From Scolanthus callimorphus (lineage: Eukaryota > Cnidaria > Anthozoa > Actiniaria > Edwardsiidae), in contig CM066924.1 of NCBI GenBank assembly GCA_033964015.1, forward strand, positions 3,268,251-3,332,250: a DNA stretch of 64,000 bases, written 5' to 3'. The translations under genes were made by a program, and so were the position numbers. Positions 1-12,309 of this stretch are shown here, piece by piece. Each line of letters starts with the position of its first letter. The stretch's first letter is position 1. The notes under the pieces are model-generated. The model searched no databases. It saw nothing but the letters and a program-made list of their open reading frames with translations, and had not been told where the DNA came from.

Positions 1-1990
1 GCGGCGGCCATTTTGGAAAAAGGTCTATTAACATGCCACATGCGAAGGAAGTCTGAGAAAAGATTGTGCACGCAAAGCAATATTTTACAGGGGTAATGTA
101 TAGAAACATTGTTCCCCTCTATGACAATCCGCCCATGTTTGGCTATTTGGCCCCCAAACCTAAAGGGACTTCAAACACTTAGTTCCTCTGTTCCTCCAAA
201 GAACTGTAAAATGCGTGAATCACAAAAAGAAATGCGGACTAGTATGGCAAAAAATACGTAAGACTTCCGCAAAATGCTGGATGTTTTAAAAGAAATCACA
301 TTGGCCGTAACAATGGAGACGGCTAAGGCGTCCTGGCGGCCTTAACATTTTTGAGGACGTCTAGACGTGGTGTCCGACCAGCAGCTATTTAAATATTTTA
401 TATATGTTTTTATCGTTTTAATAGGTACACTTATTGTATACTCTTATATATTTCATCTTTTAAAACTATTTAGAAACTATACATTTATACTATTTAGATA
501 CTATACATGTTCTTTTATATATAAAACTATTGTAAAGCGCTTTGGATCCGTAAGAGAAAAGCGCTATAAAAAATAACTTATTATTATTATTATTATTATT
601 ATTAAGCAAATCACTAACGCTGGCGAGGTCTTGATTTAAATTGGATTCGATATTATGGCTTTATCAAAATAAAGGAAAGAGTGAAATTCCCTTTAGTTGT
701 GTCAGTTGTGAAGTTTGCGTGGATATTGGCTAAGGGTGGCTTCAAGGTTACCCTCGCGGTTCCAGGGTCTCCAAGCTTTACTCGTTTATAAAACGCATGC
801 TCAGTAAATTAGCTCAGTAAGTTTGATTGAGCAAGCTGGCAAATACAGAATGCTATGGTTTACAATGGAACAAGATTAAGATGACCAAACTCTTGATTGA
901 CTATAGTTGACTCTTGCAGAAAATCTTCCACAAGAGGCACGTTTTAAACCACCCGCATTTAGCAATTTAGCAATTTCAGTTCTGATTGTATGGTTTAGTT
1001 ATTCTCAGTTTTGGTTAAGATTTCCGAAACAATCATATTATTGTTGTTTTTGAATTTACCAAGTTTACGAGACTCTTGTTTGATAAAATTCACTCAACGA
1101 GTGCGATGCTTTATAAATCATGATCAATACTTTTTTCTCTCTCTTTCTGGGTTTCTTGAAATATCTCATTTTATACTCAAAACAATTTCGCCGGAAAAAA
1201 TCCACAAGCGGCTTTGTCTTGTCAGGGGGGGACTCCCTTATGTTTTGATCGGGGATGATCGTCGGAAATTTTCAGTGTCACCCCTAAAAGATACCAAACA
1301 TGGCGGGCCATAGCGTTGCTCAAATAATTTAAAAGATGAGGCCTTATGTGGAAAGTAGGCGCGAAGGAGACAGGTAACAGGTAAAAGATATCCATTCAAG
1401 AAATTTCCGGGTTTGTTTCTAATTTATCGTCTTCTCATCGAGTAATCTCTCTTTCTTACACGGTTTTTAAAAGCACCACCAAATCGCAAACCTAATACGC
1501 AATCCGGACCAATTGTCATGGTAACGGTCTGAGATGAGAAAATACTGGACCGGAAATGAGCCAATCAGAGCTCGCGTACTATCCTAGCCAAACAGTAAAG
1601 TATATAATATTCATTATTCATAGGATGCTCATCCAATCTCTGCACTGGATTCGGATCAGGTGACACTACTTGTAATCCCCGATACCACATGGCTAGGTGA
1701 TACAGAATACTAATTGATCTAATTATTATTCTGTATCGCGCTATGCGCTCGTGTTTGTATCTGCCGATATAACATAGCCACTCATATTGTAAATAGTACA
1801 AGAGTAATGGACATGAAATGGTCCTCTGGGAGATGCGGGGCAGGAGAGAAATTTAGTACCCGAGAGAGAATCATTTACGAAGCACCTTTGAATAGGACTA
1901 TACAAATAGGATTTTTAAAGCCATTCAATTCATTCATTTACTCCTATTCAAATCATTCATCTATTAATAAATGTATACCCACCGCGCTTT
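1..1990. other. non-coding, no recognisable gene
   Basis: I see no supported gene here. Open frames are short (at most 100 codons), lack family motifs and sit in AT-rich sequence. A short (ATT)n microsatellite lies at about 581-603. A CCAAT-containing motif at about 1558-1580 resembles the ends of the repeats at 11.5 and 17.7 kb, so part of this stretch is probably MITE debris. Confidence 0.6.
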
Positions 1991-2007
1991 CCCCTCCTCT
2001 CTGACAA

Positions 2008-2372
2008 AACCCCGTCGGAAAAACTCTTCCGTGGGTTCTTCGGACTGTGCCCCCTTCGGAAAAAACTCTTCCATGGGTTTTCGGCACTGTGCCCCTTGAG
2101 AAAAACTCTTCCGTAGGTTTTCGGCACTGTACCCCTTCGGAAAATCTCTTCCATGGGTCTTCGACACTGTACCCCCTCGGAAAAACTGTACATGCGCACC
2201 CCTCTCGGAAAACATCTTCCGTGGTTTTCGCTCCCAGTGTATCGTACCCCGCGATGCATCGTACCCTCTCGGAAAAAGTCTTCCGTGGTTTGGTTCGGGC
2301 TTGCACCCCCCTCTGAAAACGACTCTGGACCGTGCTCCCCTCGGAAAACCTCTTCCGTAGGGGGGGTGCGGA
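2008..2372. repeat. minisatellite, about 48-bp unit
   Basis: The stretch is built from about seven imperfect copies of a unit in which 'cggaaaaactcttccgtggg' alternates with a 'cggcactgtacccc' block. Spacing is about 45-50 bp and degenerates to the right. Several frames on both strands stay open through it, up to 183 codons on the minus strand. That follows from a repeat unit poor in stop codons and is not evidence of a gene. Confidence 0.85.
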
Positions 2373-2504
2373 TAAAAAATGGAATGGCCCATCGAAGGAT
2401 GAAACAACAGTCATTCGAATGTCTGGAGCTGTTAGCCGACTCGGACTTGTTTTCACCACAACTTCGGCAAATTTTTCCTGTTTCCTTTTTCTCCTGACCT
2501 GCAC

Positions 2505-5500
2505 TACTGTACGTTCAAATATTTATCCCAAAACCCACAAACAGCTCGACAATCGATCCGCCATTTTGAATAACAAAGTGTACATTAACGCGCGCGACCG
2601 CTGGCTACAAGGACTAGCGGGCGGTGCCGATTTCCGCGCGTTTTATGCCCTATGTGTCTGAAGTTCCCCTCGTGTTTTGCGACAATGCATTATTGCCGGA
2701 TTGTTGCACACATTTTGCTGAGCATTCTTCAGTTTCTACAGTAAAGCCGCAAGTTTGTAAAAATCTAGAAACAAATAACCATCTTTCAGCTAGTTAGTGT
2801 AATACTATGAGCGGCTTTTAAGAATGGCGTCTCAGAACGCAAAAGTGGTATCAGTATAAAGTCTCCGCGCGAGCGCCCAAGTAGTGGTACTAAAACACTT
2901 ACCTCGCAATTATGCCTTTGAAGCATCACCCTCCACAGATATCGTGGTCTTTATCCCATGAAAACTTCAGCATTTTCACAATTGCGTCCCGCAAATCAGC
3001 TTCATAACCTATAGCGGTCATCTCAGAAATCCGTGAGCTCGTTTTCAAGATCGAAAAATCACCATTTCATTAGAACTTTCACCGGGTTTCTGGCCTCGAT
3101 GTGTTCCTCGTTCTTTCCTGCTTCTCCTCAGCTCAGTATCACTGAACAATAGTAAAACGTGGCAGGCAATGATTGGTTCAAAGACAAAGCATTGCCTGAC
3201 CACGATTCAAAACAAATGACCACTTCTGGTCGTAAATGAGGGCAATGGGCATTGACCGCAAATTATCATATCGCGGGCGCGAAAAACTAAAGTTCCGCCT
3301 GGAAGGTGCCGTGTACCGTCACCTGCGAGTTTTGCGACATATTTTTCTTTACTTAACGTTTTGCATTTGGCAATTTTTACCATCGTTTATAGAGAAATAC
3401 GTCGAATTATCTACTTTTCGACTGAATTTGATAAATATTTCTGATATATGAGCAATTTTGTCTCCTTACCGGGTGGGGCCTGGTAACTAGTCAAACGCAA
3501 GATTCCTTTTTTTTTGGCAAAAAAATCCACTTGCACTCTCTCAATATCAAAAATTCGAACGGTGCATAACAGTTGGAAAAATCACCAGTCACAACGTTTA
3601 TAATATATACCTTTCTTTTAGAAATGCCATTTTCAAGTGTTTCAGATAACACCAGACCCTGTAGGTTCAAATCTAGTGAGCCTTTGACAGTTAAGTTTGC
3701 TGCGTAGTCAATCACAATCGTGTGAGCCAATCGGATCCTAGTTCAATGCACTCCTTTTTTGGCTTGTTTTTCGAGACATGTCGCAACAGACATGTCGCAC
3801 TAGGCGAAACGAGGAAAGGATCTGATTGGCTCACGATTTTGATTGACTACGCTTGATTTTCTTGACCAAAAAAATGGTCTTCGAATCGCTCTTGGCCTCT
3901 TTCTTCGAACTTATAGTCTGACCTCATTGGCGTTGGTATTGCGAAAAGTTATCTTGCATGTCTGGGTGGATTCTTCAACTCAAAAAATGGAGGGCCGCCA
4001 TTTCGTTGCCATGGAAGCGTCAATTTAAACAAAACATTTAAACACATATAACGATCAATTGCATGTTTCTTGCAGAGTGGCTTGCCTTTCTGTGTATGTA
4101 TAGCACGCGAGATACAGGCAATACCAGACCGAAGAGTCAACTAAAAACTGCTATAAGCCACCTTAAAGTGCAAGTTTTTAGTTTTTTATTAATAACACGC
4201 AATGGCAGTGGTTCAAATACCTATTTTTTTGCAAATATAGACAACGCTTAAAATCTACTAAGATACCTATTGTCTTGAAAGAATTCCCGTTGATTTGCGA
4301 TAAATGTGAAAGTAATCGCGCGCTAAAATTATCTGAAAAACAGAAAAAATGAAGAACTTTTTCTAAACTCTAATGAATTTCTTCCGAATTGCATAAATTA
4401 CAAAAATAACATTGTGAGTTTTAAATCTCGTGTGTTATAGCCGAAATTTACCTCATCGGTGCGAATGAAATCTCAGATGTATATATTTAAATAGTTTGAG
4501 CAAACAATCTTGATTTTTATTTAACCCTTTTCAGACTAGGCTTTTTTTGACCATCTGTGACTGGGTGGGGGGGGGGGGGCGGAGGGGGGCTAATTCCCCC
4601 CCCCCCTCTATATCTCTGGAACACTGGGGCTATGATCATCAAACTTTCACACAATGACCACGAGCCTTAGACAAATCACCACGCCAATTTTTGTCACGTG
4701 GGAGCAAAATGTGACGTCACAATGACGTCATTCTCAATGTTTTGTCAATTTTTAAGTAATTTTAATTAACCTCCAATAATTATGAGCTCTTGCCTGTACA
4801 TAAATTACTAATGAGTACAAGCTCCGATAGTCATAAATTGGGCAATATGTCCAACATTAAGCTTGAAATATGAAAAATTCACGTTTTTTCGAGTTTTGCA
4901 AAACATGCATGTCAAAAATTGGCTGCCATGGAAACTGGGCCGTTAACACTGACATGTCATTGACACCAAAATGTCCCCAGATAAATTTTAGGAAAAGTCA
5001 CGAAGTTTCACCATCATAACTGCAGTGGTTTTAGAGTAATCAGGATTTTGCTGGAAAGGCCCCCCCCCCACCCCCGACCCGAAAATACCCCGAACCCGGA
5101 AAAAATTGCAACATGGGAAATTTTTGGTACTAATTGTCAAAAACATATGTAGGAATAACATATCCAAATTTCGTAGAAATCCGACCAGGGGAATTAATTG
5201 GTTAAATTTTTGGTGGGCGCCTTTTGTTTTCGGCGGCACTTAGACAATGCAAACACAGAAACTGGGAGAATGTTTATAGACTGTGCAGATGAAATCGGGG
5301 AAGATTTAAGAAGGTTTTTCGGTTTAAACAAATAATTTCTGAGCGATGAGTTACGCCTATGATCAGTTTATTTCTTTTATTTCTTTTAGCGTATAATATT
5401 CGAACTTTAGTGTATCACCACGCGTGAAATACAAGGATCATATGGGATTTGTCAAAACTCAGCATTATGTTGTTATTATTTTGCAGAATTGGTTATTAAC

Positions 5501-6390
5501 AAACACAAAATTCACATCTATGCAATCACATTCTGCAGTAGAAAGAAATTGCTCGATATCTCGTTCAATATCACACCGAGTTACGGCTCTACAGTCAATA
5601 GCCCTCCCTTCGAATTGTTCGCTTTCATTGTCCAAGTGCCACCGAAAACAACGGGCTTTCCTTCGTGGAGACGGAAAACCCCAAATTTAACCAATTTCCC
5701 CCGAACGGATGTTCACAAAATTTGGACACGTATTTCTCACATATGTTCCTGAGAATTTGCAATTTTTCCAGGTTAAACGCTAAATTTTGACCGGACTAAG
5801 TCACATTTGCTGTCGTTTGTTTAGATATGCAAATTTTACGAAGTGGGGGACAAAACTTTCAGTAAGCTTCACGCCATTCCTAAGCTCTCTCAAAATAGGC
5901 TATAAGTCCGGGCAATAGACCAAATGACTGCAATTTTACTGGACCACACATCTGTAGTTTCTTAGTGCAATAAGGCTTATGGTTATCTATATATTAGAGG
6001 AAATGCAAACCCCGGTCGTATTATTATGCTTTAAATTTTGGTGGGGGACAATGCTTTCAGTAAACTTCGAAATTTTATATTTCCAAGAACTTATTTAATT
6101 CCGATCTCAGTCAGAATGCCACATTTTGACATAAAAATCTATAGACCACAGTTGGCTCAGTTTGTTTCATTGCGGCATTGTTTATTTTGACAATAAATCT
6201 AAAAAACCTGAAATACGCTAAAATTATCAAATTTTTGGGAAACGAAAATGGCAAAGACGTTTCCAATAATAATATCGAAGAAGATGCATATATTGAAGAA
6301 AATACCATATAATTTATTTCATTTAGGATTGGAACTTCGATTTATGGCAAATTTTGCGTTGTATGTTTAACCACGAAGAAATAAGTAAAA
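2505..6390. other. non-coding, repeat debris
   Basis: I recognise no gene. A G-tract followed by a C-tract at about 4566-4608 could fold back on itself. Two similar blocks at about 5820-5960 and 6000-6120 ('gggggacaa...ctttcagtaa') look like an old local duplication. TGACGTCA-like motifs near 4710-4730 recall the satellite at 12.3 kb. Confidence 0.55.
3699..3855. repeat. short foldback (hairpin) element
   Basis: About 40 bp at 3703-3745 ('gtgagccaatcggatcct' and flank) are repeated inverted at 3814-3855 ('aggatctgattggctcac' and flank), around a roughly 70-bp loop. The arms carry a CCAAT motif seen in several other palindromic repeats of the window. This is the structure of a small non-autonomous DNA element. 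Family not assigned. Confidence 0.7.
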
Positions 6391-6391
6391 A

Positions 6392-6602
6392 TATTTATGT
6401 CCTTAATAAGTTCCATGAAGCTGGCACTGCCTTGGCTGAGCTCTGTCTGCTGAGAAGCGTGCTTAATAACTATACAACGATTACGTTTTTGGGATGTCTT
6501 TGGCCACGCGAGTGGCCGTTTATTGAATAACCGTAATTACATTTGTTATTCTTATAACATGAACATGGTTCTCAGCAAAGGTGAGGGCACAAAAAACAGC
6601 CA
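6392..6602 (-). repeat. split direct repeat, distal copy (B2-like)
   Basis: This copy is nearly identical to 6841-7051. Both start with 'tatttatgtccttaataagt' and end at 'aaaaaacagcc'. In DIRS/Ngaro elements such repeats (A1...B1-A2-B2) let a circular intermediate form without LTRs. The segment between the copies (6603-6840) would be A2. Confidence 0.75.
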
Positions 6603-6840
6603 AGCTGAAGGCTGGAAAACTTGTGGGAGGTAGTAGGGGTGGAAGGCGGGAAAGCCTTGCGAAGCAAAATGGCGTGTTTGTTTGTTCGAGCGCTGAGCTT
6701 GAGAGGAAGGGTCACGTGACCGATCCCCGCCATAGTATGACGTAGCTTGCTGTCGATTTGTCCTCACCCCCCTGGGGCACATATTGTAACCACAACTTTC
6801 TGAACATAAATACATTTATTCCCCCTTGTGTAATAAATTC

Positions 6841-7051
6841 TATTTATGTCCTTAATAAGTTCCATGAAGCGGGCACTGCCTTGGCTGAGCTCTGTTTGCT
6901 GAGAAGCGTGCTTAATAACTATACAACGATTACGTTTTTGGGATGTCTTTGGCCACGCGAGTGGCCGTTTATTGAATAACCGTAATTGCATTTGTTATTC
7001 TTATAACATGAACATGGTTCTCAGCAAAGGTGAGGGCACAAAAAACAGCCA
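6841..7051 (-). repeat. split direct repeat, proximal copy (B1-like)
   Basis: This is the partner of 6392-6602, offset by 449 bp with very few differences. It sits directly 3' of the recombinase ORF on the minus strand, where B1 is expected. The high identity implies a young insertion or recent conversion between copies. Confidence 0.75.
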
Positions 7052-7350
7052 CAGCCCAGAGCGCTCGAAGGGCAGCCCCACCCAAAGCCAAGGCAGTGGC
7101 AAACGCATGGAATCAATAGAAAAAATTGAATTGGCTAACAGAAGATTTAAGCAATAGTAGTGGAATGGAAAGCATGCCGGAGATGAAACCAGGAGCCAGC
7201 ACCCGCATGAAGCAAGTGGCTCATCCCTAGACATGTGGGAAACTCGCATTATAATGGGAGTATAACAACAACAAATGTTTGACTGTAAGCTATCAGCAAA
7301 GCTTATCTAATTGATGCTGACGTGAGTATACACCAAATGAAAGAACAGTA

Positions 7351-8250
7351 TCACAGGCGAACTGGGCATATGGAACGGGGTCTGATGTAACGCAGGAATG
7401 CGTTAGATTTCCAGCGACCAAAAGATCTTATCTGTGTATCCGACATGCCCTGCGAAGCAGCCCAGGTGGCAGCTCCGATGCGAAAACTGTGCGTCTTAAA
7501 AAGAGATGTGTCTAGGCCACAGAATTTAAGTGCATTGTTTAGATACGATAAAAATTGGTTCCTGCTGATTGGTGAGAGATCTGGCCAACAGAACAAAGGT
7601 CCCCGGGCTGTCCCCCTGAGAAGCAGGTATTGGGTTAGAAGGTGTATTGGGCAGCTCGGTTTCGCTGCTTGAATTATTATCTCACATGCGCTGGAAGGAA
7701 TGTTGTGCTTAAAATATTTCAAGGTAATCTTCACCGCTGTGTATATACCTTGTTGCTCTAGAAAAGAGATTTGGTCAACCTGGATGACCTGATTGGTCTG
7801 CTGTCCAGCCCGGTGAGTGATCTCACCAACCCTCAAGGCACCGGAAAAAGCTACCGCACACATTGCTTTTGCCAACTTTTGTTGATAATTAGATGAGATA
7901 GTGTGATTCATAGCAGATAAAATCTGTTCCAAGATAGGCAGTGTTATTGGAAGTCTGGAATCAGCAGTGTGATTCATTTTAGAGTAGCCTCTTAATGCTA
8001 ATTTGATCACTTCTGACTCAGTGGGATCGAGATGTCCAGCTAGGCGATGTGCAAAACCTATGGCTGATATATATGAGAGCACCGTGGAGGCAGCATACTT
8101 GTTTTGGACTAAGTGTGCTACAAATAGCGCTAACATCTCTGTGCTTATCGGCAAATTGAGGTCATAAATCTGGAAGTGCTGTTACTGGAACTGCTTAAAC
8201 AATTTCCATGGCCTCTGGTACGATGCCAGCGACGACCTAGACAGTGTTCC
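7351..8250 (-). CDS. tyrosine recombinase of the DIRS/Ngaro element, one in-frame stop
   Basis: The enzyme would integrate the circular cDNA through a covalent 3'-phosphotyrosine intermediate. In the 267-codon open part (7351-8154) the catalytic set of the family is visible: Arg108 in SGALRVGE, His222 and Arg225 in HSFRIGAAT, Trp248 in GRWKS in place of the second His, and Tyr256 in RYIR. The open part has no ATG start; the first codon at 8154 is TTG. The frame continues upstream through a TAA at 8182-8184 into a stretch resembling the N-terminal SAM-like domain, so the natural start is upstream and this copy carries a nonsense mutation. All catalytic residues are kept, so decay is recent. 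Confidence 0.88.
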
Positions 8251-8264
8251 TACAAGCAAGGTAT

Positions 8265-10055
8265 TCAGGGTAGCCCCCAATTCTCTGGCAGAAGATGGGT
8301 TGGAATGGCTGTGGCGTGATTGTCCATACCTGTCATCATTGATTTGAACCTGGGGACCTGTAACCGAGAAAGGCTGTCTGCTAGGTCATTGTTTTTACCG
8401 CTGATATGTTTAGCTCGAAACATGATATTATTCTCCAAGCAGGTGAGAACTAGTTTACGGAGTAACGAGAGCATTTGCTTATCCTTAGTAGTTTGCTTAT
8501 TAATGATATACATTACGCTTTCGTTGTCGGTAAAAAATAACACTCTCTTGTTTCTTAATTGTGAACTCCAAATGTTAATGCCCACTACAATTGGATACAG
8601 CTCGAGGAATGCAATGTCCATTGCCTTCCATTCTTTGGGCCATGCTCCATATGCCCATTTCTTTCCGAAAATAATACCATAGCCTAGCGTTTTAGCTGCG
8701 TCAGTATAGAACGTTAGGCTGGCGGATGAAACCCAAGCATCGTCCAGGAACATCGATTTCCCGTTAAATGCCCCTAAAAAGTGTTGCCACATATGGAGAT
8801 TCTGTTTTGTTTCGTGGGTCATTTTAATAAGATGCTTGGGTTTCTTAACGCCTATAGTTAGGTTGATGAGCCTGCGGAGGAATACCCGGCCTGGAATTAT
8901 CACATTACAAGCAAAGTTAAGCATGCCGATTAAGGACTGTAGGTCCCTCAAGGTGACCTTTTTTCTGCATAGGGTCTCATTAATGGCTTTAATACATTTC
9001 TCAATCTTGTCAGGCGGAAGCCTAGCCTCGTGTTGCTCACAATCAAGCTCGATGCCTGCGAATGTTAATACATTGGACGGGCCCTCCGTCTTTTCATTTG
9101 CTATGGGGACTCCCAGTGTTTTGCAAAGGTTAAGAAATTTGTGTAAGCTTTCCCTAGTTTTGTCGAGGGACTGTCCTATAATTAGAAAATCGTCCAAACT
9201 GTGTATGATATTGTCGATTCCCAGCTTGTTACTTGCGATCCATTGCAACGCTGTAGAAAATTGTTCAAAGATTTTACATGAACTGGCGCACCCAAAAGGG
9301 AGACATTTGTCATGAAAAAATTGATCGTTAAGCCTGAATCCTAACAGTGGGTAGTCTAATGGATGGATTGGCAAGTTCCGAAATGCGTTTCTAATATCTG
9401 TCTTTGCCATGGCACAACCCTTGCCCATTCTTTTAATGATTCGTACGGCATCATCTACTGTTGCATAATGGACGGTTTTATGTTGTTGAAGTATGGAATC
9501 ATTAACAGAGTCTCCGTAGGGAAATGACAGGTGGTGAATAAGTCTGAACTGTCCCTCAGCCTTTTTGGGTACTAATCCAATAGGGGAGACCTACATACTA
9601 TCAAAAGGCAATGTTGGAAAGGGACCCGCAACCCTGCCTAAATGTATTTCTTTTTCTATCTTTTCGCTAGCCACGAGTGGGTTTTCCAATGCCGATGTTA
9701 AATTATCTGAAACAGTGGTCTTCTGGGTACCCTGCGAGTTGATACGAAAACCCACAGAAAAACCCGACATTAGGTATTGTGATAATTCCGGGTCGTACCC
9801 TTTCAAAAAATGACCTAGTTGATCAACCCTAATGGGTGTTGGCAGTGCTAGTTGGGGCTCTGCTGGGCAGGGGTTTGCCAGCTTGACCCCTGTATTGCCC
9901 ATTGATGGTCCCGCTATCATTTGATTGTTTACATTGCCCGACTGTGTGGTTTGCATTGCACTTGAAACATGTGTGTTTAAAACCACAGTTGTTGTTGCAT
10001 GGCCTGCCGCCGTGATACCTGAAGCAATAACCTGCAGGGACTTTAGCCCTGTCAT
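8265..10055 (-). CDS. reverse transcriptase-RNase H (pol) of the DIRS/Ngaro element, amber-interrupted
   Basis: One frame runs from about 10055 to 8265 and is broken only by a TAG at 9591-9593. Upstream of the stop is the DIRS pol N-terminal region, ending in EIHLGRVAGPFP. Downstream are KTDIRNAF (RT motif A), SLDDFL (catalytic motif C, with LDD as in DIRS elements) and an RNase H domain with YTDAAKT, ELYP, TDNES and NDLADSLSR holding the acidic residues. The segment after the stop continues the same conserved block, so the TAG is a point mutation or a recoded codon and not a domain boundary. The 5' end overlaps gag by 227 bp in another frame, which suggests frameshifting or internal initiation. 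No methyltransferase follows. Confidence 0.88.
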
Positions 10056-10761
10056 TTCTCCGTGAGGGTCGAAAATTATTATTGCTCTTGTTGATAAGGG
10101 TTTGTTTGGTGTGATGGGCCCTGAGCCATAACTCGCTATGGATGCAATCCCATTGGATTGTTTCCTTTTGTCTTAGGCGCCGGAAAGATTCATCATAGAA
10201 TTTCCAGTTTGCTGCATTTTTTGCTAGGTCGCGTACAACCTGTATATATTTCATCATCGCAGGGCCTTCCTGGGGAAACCTCTCCAGGTAAATTGCAACA
10301 AATATCTGAAAGGCAGTTGACCAGTTATCTATTGAACCTATACTCATATTTTTCTGATGGGGGGTTAGTACCAGTGATTGTGAATCATCATCATTATCCC
10401 TCTGGAGTTTAACTGAATAACTTTGGTCTGCTGGTTGTGTATTAAGCAGGAGACCCAGTTCAATATAGTCATTTGACCAGATTTTGTTCTTCAACTTGTC
10501 AGATACCATAGAGCTTAGTGATACATTGGTTGATACAAATGGGTTCTTACTGTTCGCTGGAGCTGTGATGGTAGATGTTCCTCCGGTGATTTGGTTTACG
10601 GCTGCCTCAACTGCCACTTGGACTGCTGCTCCTGGGCTGCCAATAGCCTCCTGTACCTCAGGACTAAGCTGGACCGGCGGTACTGCCGGCTCGTCTGCAT
10701 TTGCGGTTGAGGTTGATGGCCCTGCAGGGGGTCCACTGACCCGTCTACGTTTGGGTGGCAT
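9829..10761 (-). CDS. Gag-like protein of the DIRS/Ngaro element
   Basis: 310 codons from the ATG at 10761. The N-terminus is basic (MPPKRRRVSG) and then Pro/Ala/Thr-rich. The middle is helical, with a Trp-rich patch around NWSTAFQIF. Near residues 245-275 is a cysteine/histidine cluster (CFRYHGG, PCNNNCGFKH, CFKCNANH, GQC) like the zinc-binding region at the end of DIRS-type Gag proteins, which binds RNA. The reading frame is intact, unlike pol and the recombinase. Confidence 0.75.
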   Translation of the reverse strand: MPPKRRRVSGPPAGPSTSTANADEPAVPPVQLSPEVQEAIGSPGAAVQVAVEAAVNQITGGTSTITAPANSKNPFVSTNVSLSSMVSDKLKNKIWSNDYIELGLLLNTQPADQSYSVKLQRDNDDDSQSLVLTPHQKNMSIGSIDNWSTAFQIFVAIYLERFPQEGPAMMKYIQVVRDLAKNAANWKFYDESFRRLRQKETIQWDCIHSELWLRAHHTKQTLINKSNNNFRPSRRNDRAKVPAGYCFRYHGGRPCNNNCGFKHTCFKCNANHTVGQCKQSNDSGTINGQYRGQAGKPLPSRAPTSTANTH

Positions 10762-10771
10762 CACCTGTTAA

Positions 10772-11490
10772 ATAATTAGGATGGAGCAGCATTGTCAAAT
10801 TTGCTGATAACAGGCAAAATAAATAGAAGCATTGTTGGTTGATGGAATACGACATATATGCCTTAAGCTGTGTAAAGAACTGTAAATAGACCAGGCCCGC
10901 AGCTAGCCTGTAGCCAGAAACTAAGGGGAAGACCAGGTAACCGAGCTGTAACTATCGGGTGTAGTGGCCCCGACGGCTCAGTCAGGTATGACTGGGTAAA
11001 CTTGGTGCCGAGCTACTAGCCCTTGGACAGCTTTTAACGCCTGGCTTAAGAAGGTTGGGGGAACATGTTAGCCCCACAACTATTATCTGGCAGGTATGGT
11101 TTTTCCACTTGCGTGACTATGACACCGATGGCAACACATCTAAGTGGCTGCCGCAATAATACGGTGACGATAACCAATAAATAAGTGGTAGATGACCAAA
11201 AACTGCAACTGCGTATACCGAAAAGACAGTTTTAGCACAAATTCAGGCATGTCGCATCAACACATATATTTTCCTTTAGTCATCGGGGAACTTTCCCTTA
11301 CCAAAGGGTCGATAAAATGGCCCCTCTATAGCTTTTGAATAGGGCTTTGTTTCCAATGTTATTCAAATGTATTCCATCCCGTGTGTAAATGTTAATTGTT
11401 GGGCGGTTCAGACCTCGGTGAGGCCAAAATTTATCGTGATGTACGCCTTGGGCGGCATCATGTAAATGGTTGTTCAGATCATCGACTATT
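10772..11490. other. 5' side of the DIRS element and unclassified sequence
   Basis: No gene is supported. This stretch should hold the leader and A1 repeat of the DIRS/Ngaro element, but I could not match it to 6603-6840. The true 5' end is therefore unplaced. Confidence 0.4.
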
Positions 11491-11493
11491 TGG

Positions 11494-11600
11494 TTTTATT
11501 ATATGGCCACGATAGTACGCGCGCTCTGATTGGCTAACGAGCGGGCGTAACTCTCCGTAATGCCCACGGGCATTATGGAAATTCTTTAAGCCCGGCTCGC
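11494..11600 (+). repeat. terminal-inverted-repeat-like block, partner at 17.64-17.73 kb
   Basis: The block beginning 'ttattatatggccacgatag' and running through a GCGCGCTCTGATTGGCTAA core is found inverted at 17640-17731. Identity is high over the first 45 bp and then weakens. The two could be the ends of one 6.2-kb composite or two members of one MITE family. The CCAAT core is shared with several hairpin repeats in the window. Confidence 0.65.
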
Positions 11601-11812
11601 AGTTCACGGACTGACAAGCATTCATCTCCTTGAAATAACACAAATTCAAAAAGATTTTCAGCGAAATTCACAACAAGGAATGACACAGTATAACACCAGA
11701 TCTAACTTGTGACAAGAGGAAAATAATGGCCTGAATATCAGAAATGACCCGTTTACAAAAGCAAACAGAGCCAAAAAAGTTACTCTAAGAAATTCGAGCG
11801 AGAAAATGAGAA

Positions 11813-12112
11813 CTTAAGGGAGTCAAAATAGCAACAAAAGATAAAAGCTACTCTAAAGTCAAAATTTAATGGGAATTCAAGATACTTGAGAGCTAAAAAT
11901 AATAACAGAAAGCGAGTTCAAACTTTGTGCTTACCGATAGTGAAGTCGTTCATTTCTTTTCTCTCTCCATCTCCTAGTCGAGTTAAATTCATTCTTACTT
12001 GACGTTTGCTTTTGCACAAAAGCCGGCTAAAATAACCATGCAATTTTCTGGAGGATAACTTGTGAAGTATCTTCTTCAGGTTAACTCTTCTTCCGTACTT
12101 ATTAGCGGAGCT
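11813..12112. repeat. 300-bp block duplicated at 24.96 kb
   Basis: The block starts at 'taagggagtcaaaatagca' and recurs in direct orientation at 24962-25257 with roughly 90 percent identity and several short indels. It is an interspersed repeat of unknown class. At 24.96 kb it directly abuts the end of a TIR element. Confidence 0.75.
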
Positions 12113-12309
12113 CCTTTGCGGCCGAAGGCCGCAGAGCGGAGCACCATAGGTATCGCGTAGGAAGAATACAATAGCTCAAAGTAGAACTCAGGTATACTAT
12201 CGACTTCATTTTTCATGGTTCAGCGGTACTCCCATTATGGTATCGCTGGCGCGTCCGTGCGTGCCTGCCCCACCACAGGTAAACCAAGACCCTTCTCTGT
12301 TTATTAATT

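Larger units (their letters stand above)
6392..10764 (-). mobile_element. DIRS/Ngaro-like tyrosine-recombinase retrotransposon
   Basis: Read on the minus strand, the order is Gag-like ORF, RT-RNase H, then tyrosine recombinase. A 211-bp sequence (6841-7051) is repeated directly at 6392-6602 with about 240 bp between. This is the order and the split-direct-repeat 3' end expected of DIRS/Ngaro elements, which integrate with a tyrosine recombinase rather than a DDE integrase. I see no methyltransferase between RNase H and recombinase, which favours an Ngaro-like type. The matching 5' repeat, expected beyond 10.77 kb, was not found. The element is probably 5'-incomplete. Two in-frame stops (9591-9593 and 8182-8184) suggest it is recently dead. 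Confidence 0.85.

Noticed and set aside
1953..2504. 183-codon minus-strand ORF
   Set aside because: It is a translation of a 48-bp minisatellite; several other frames are equally open and no family motif appears.
8836..9315. 159-codon plus-strand ORF
   Set aside because: Antisense shadow of the DIRS reverse transcriptase.
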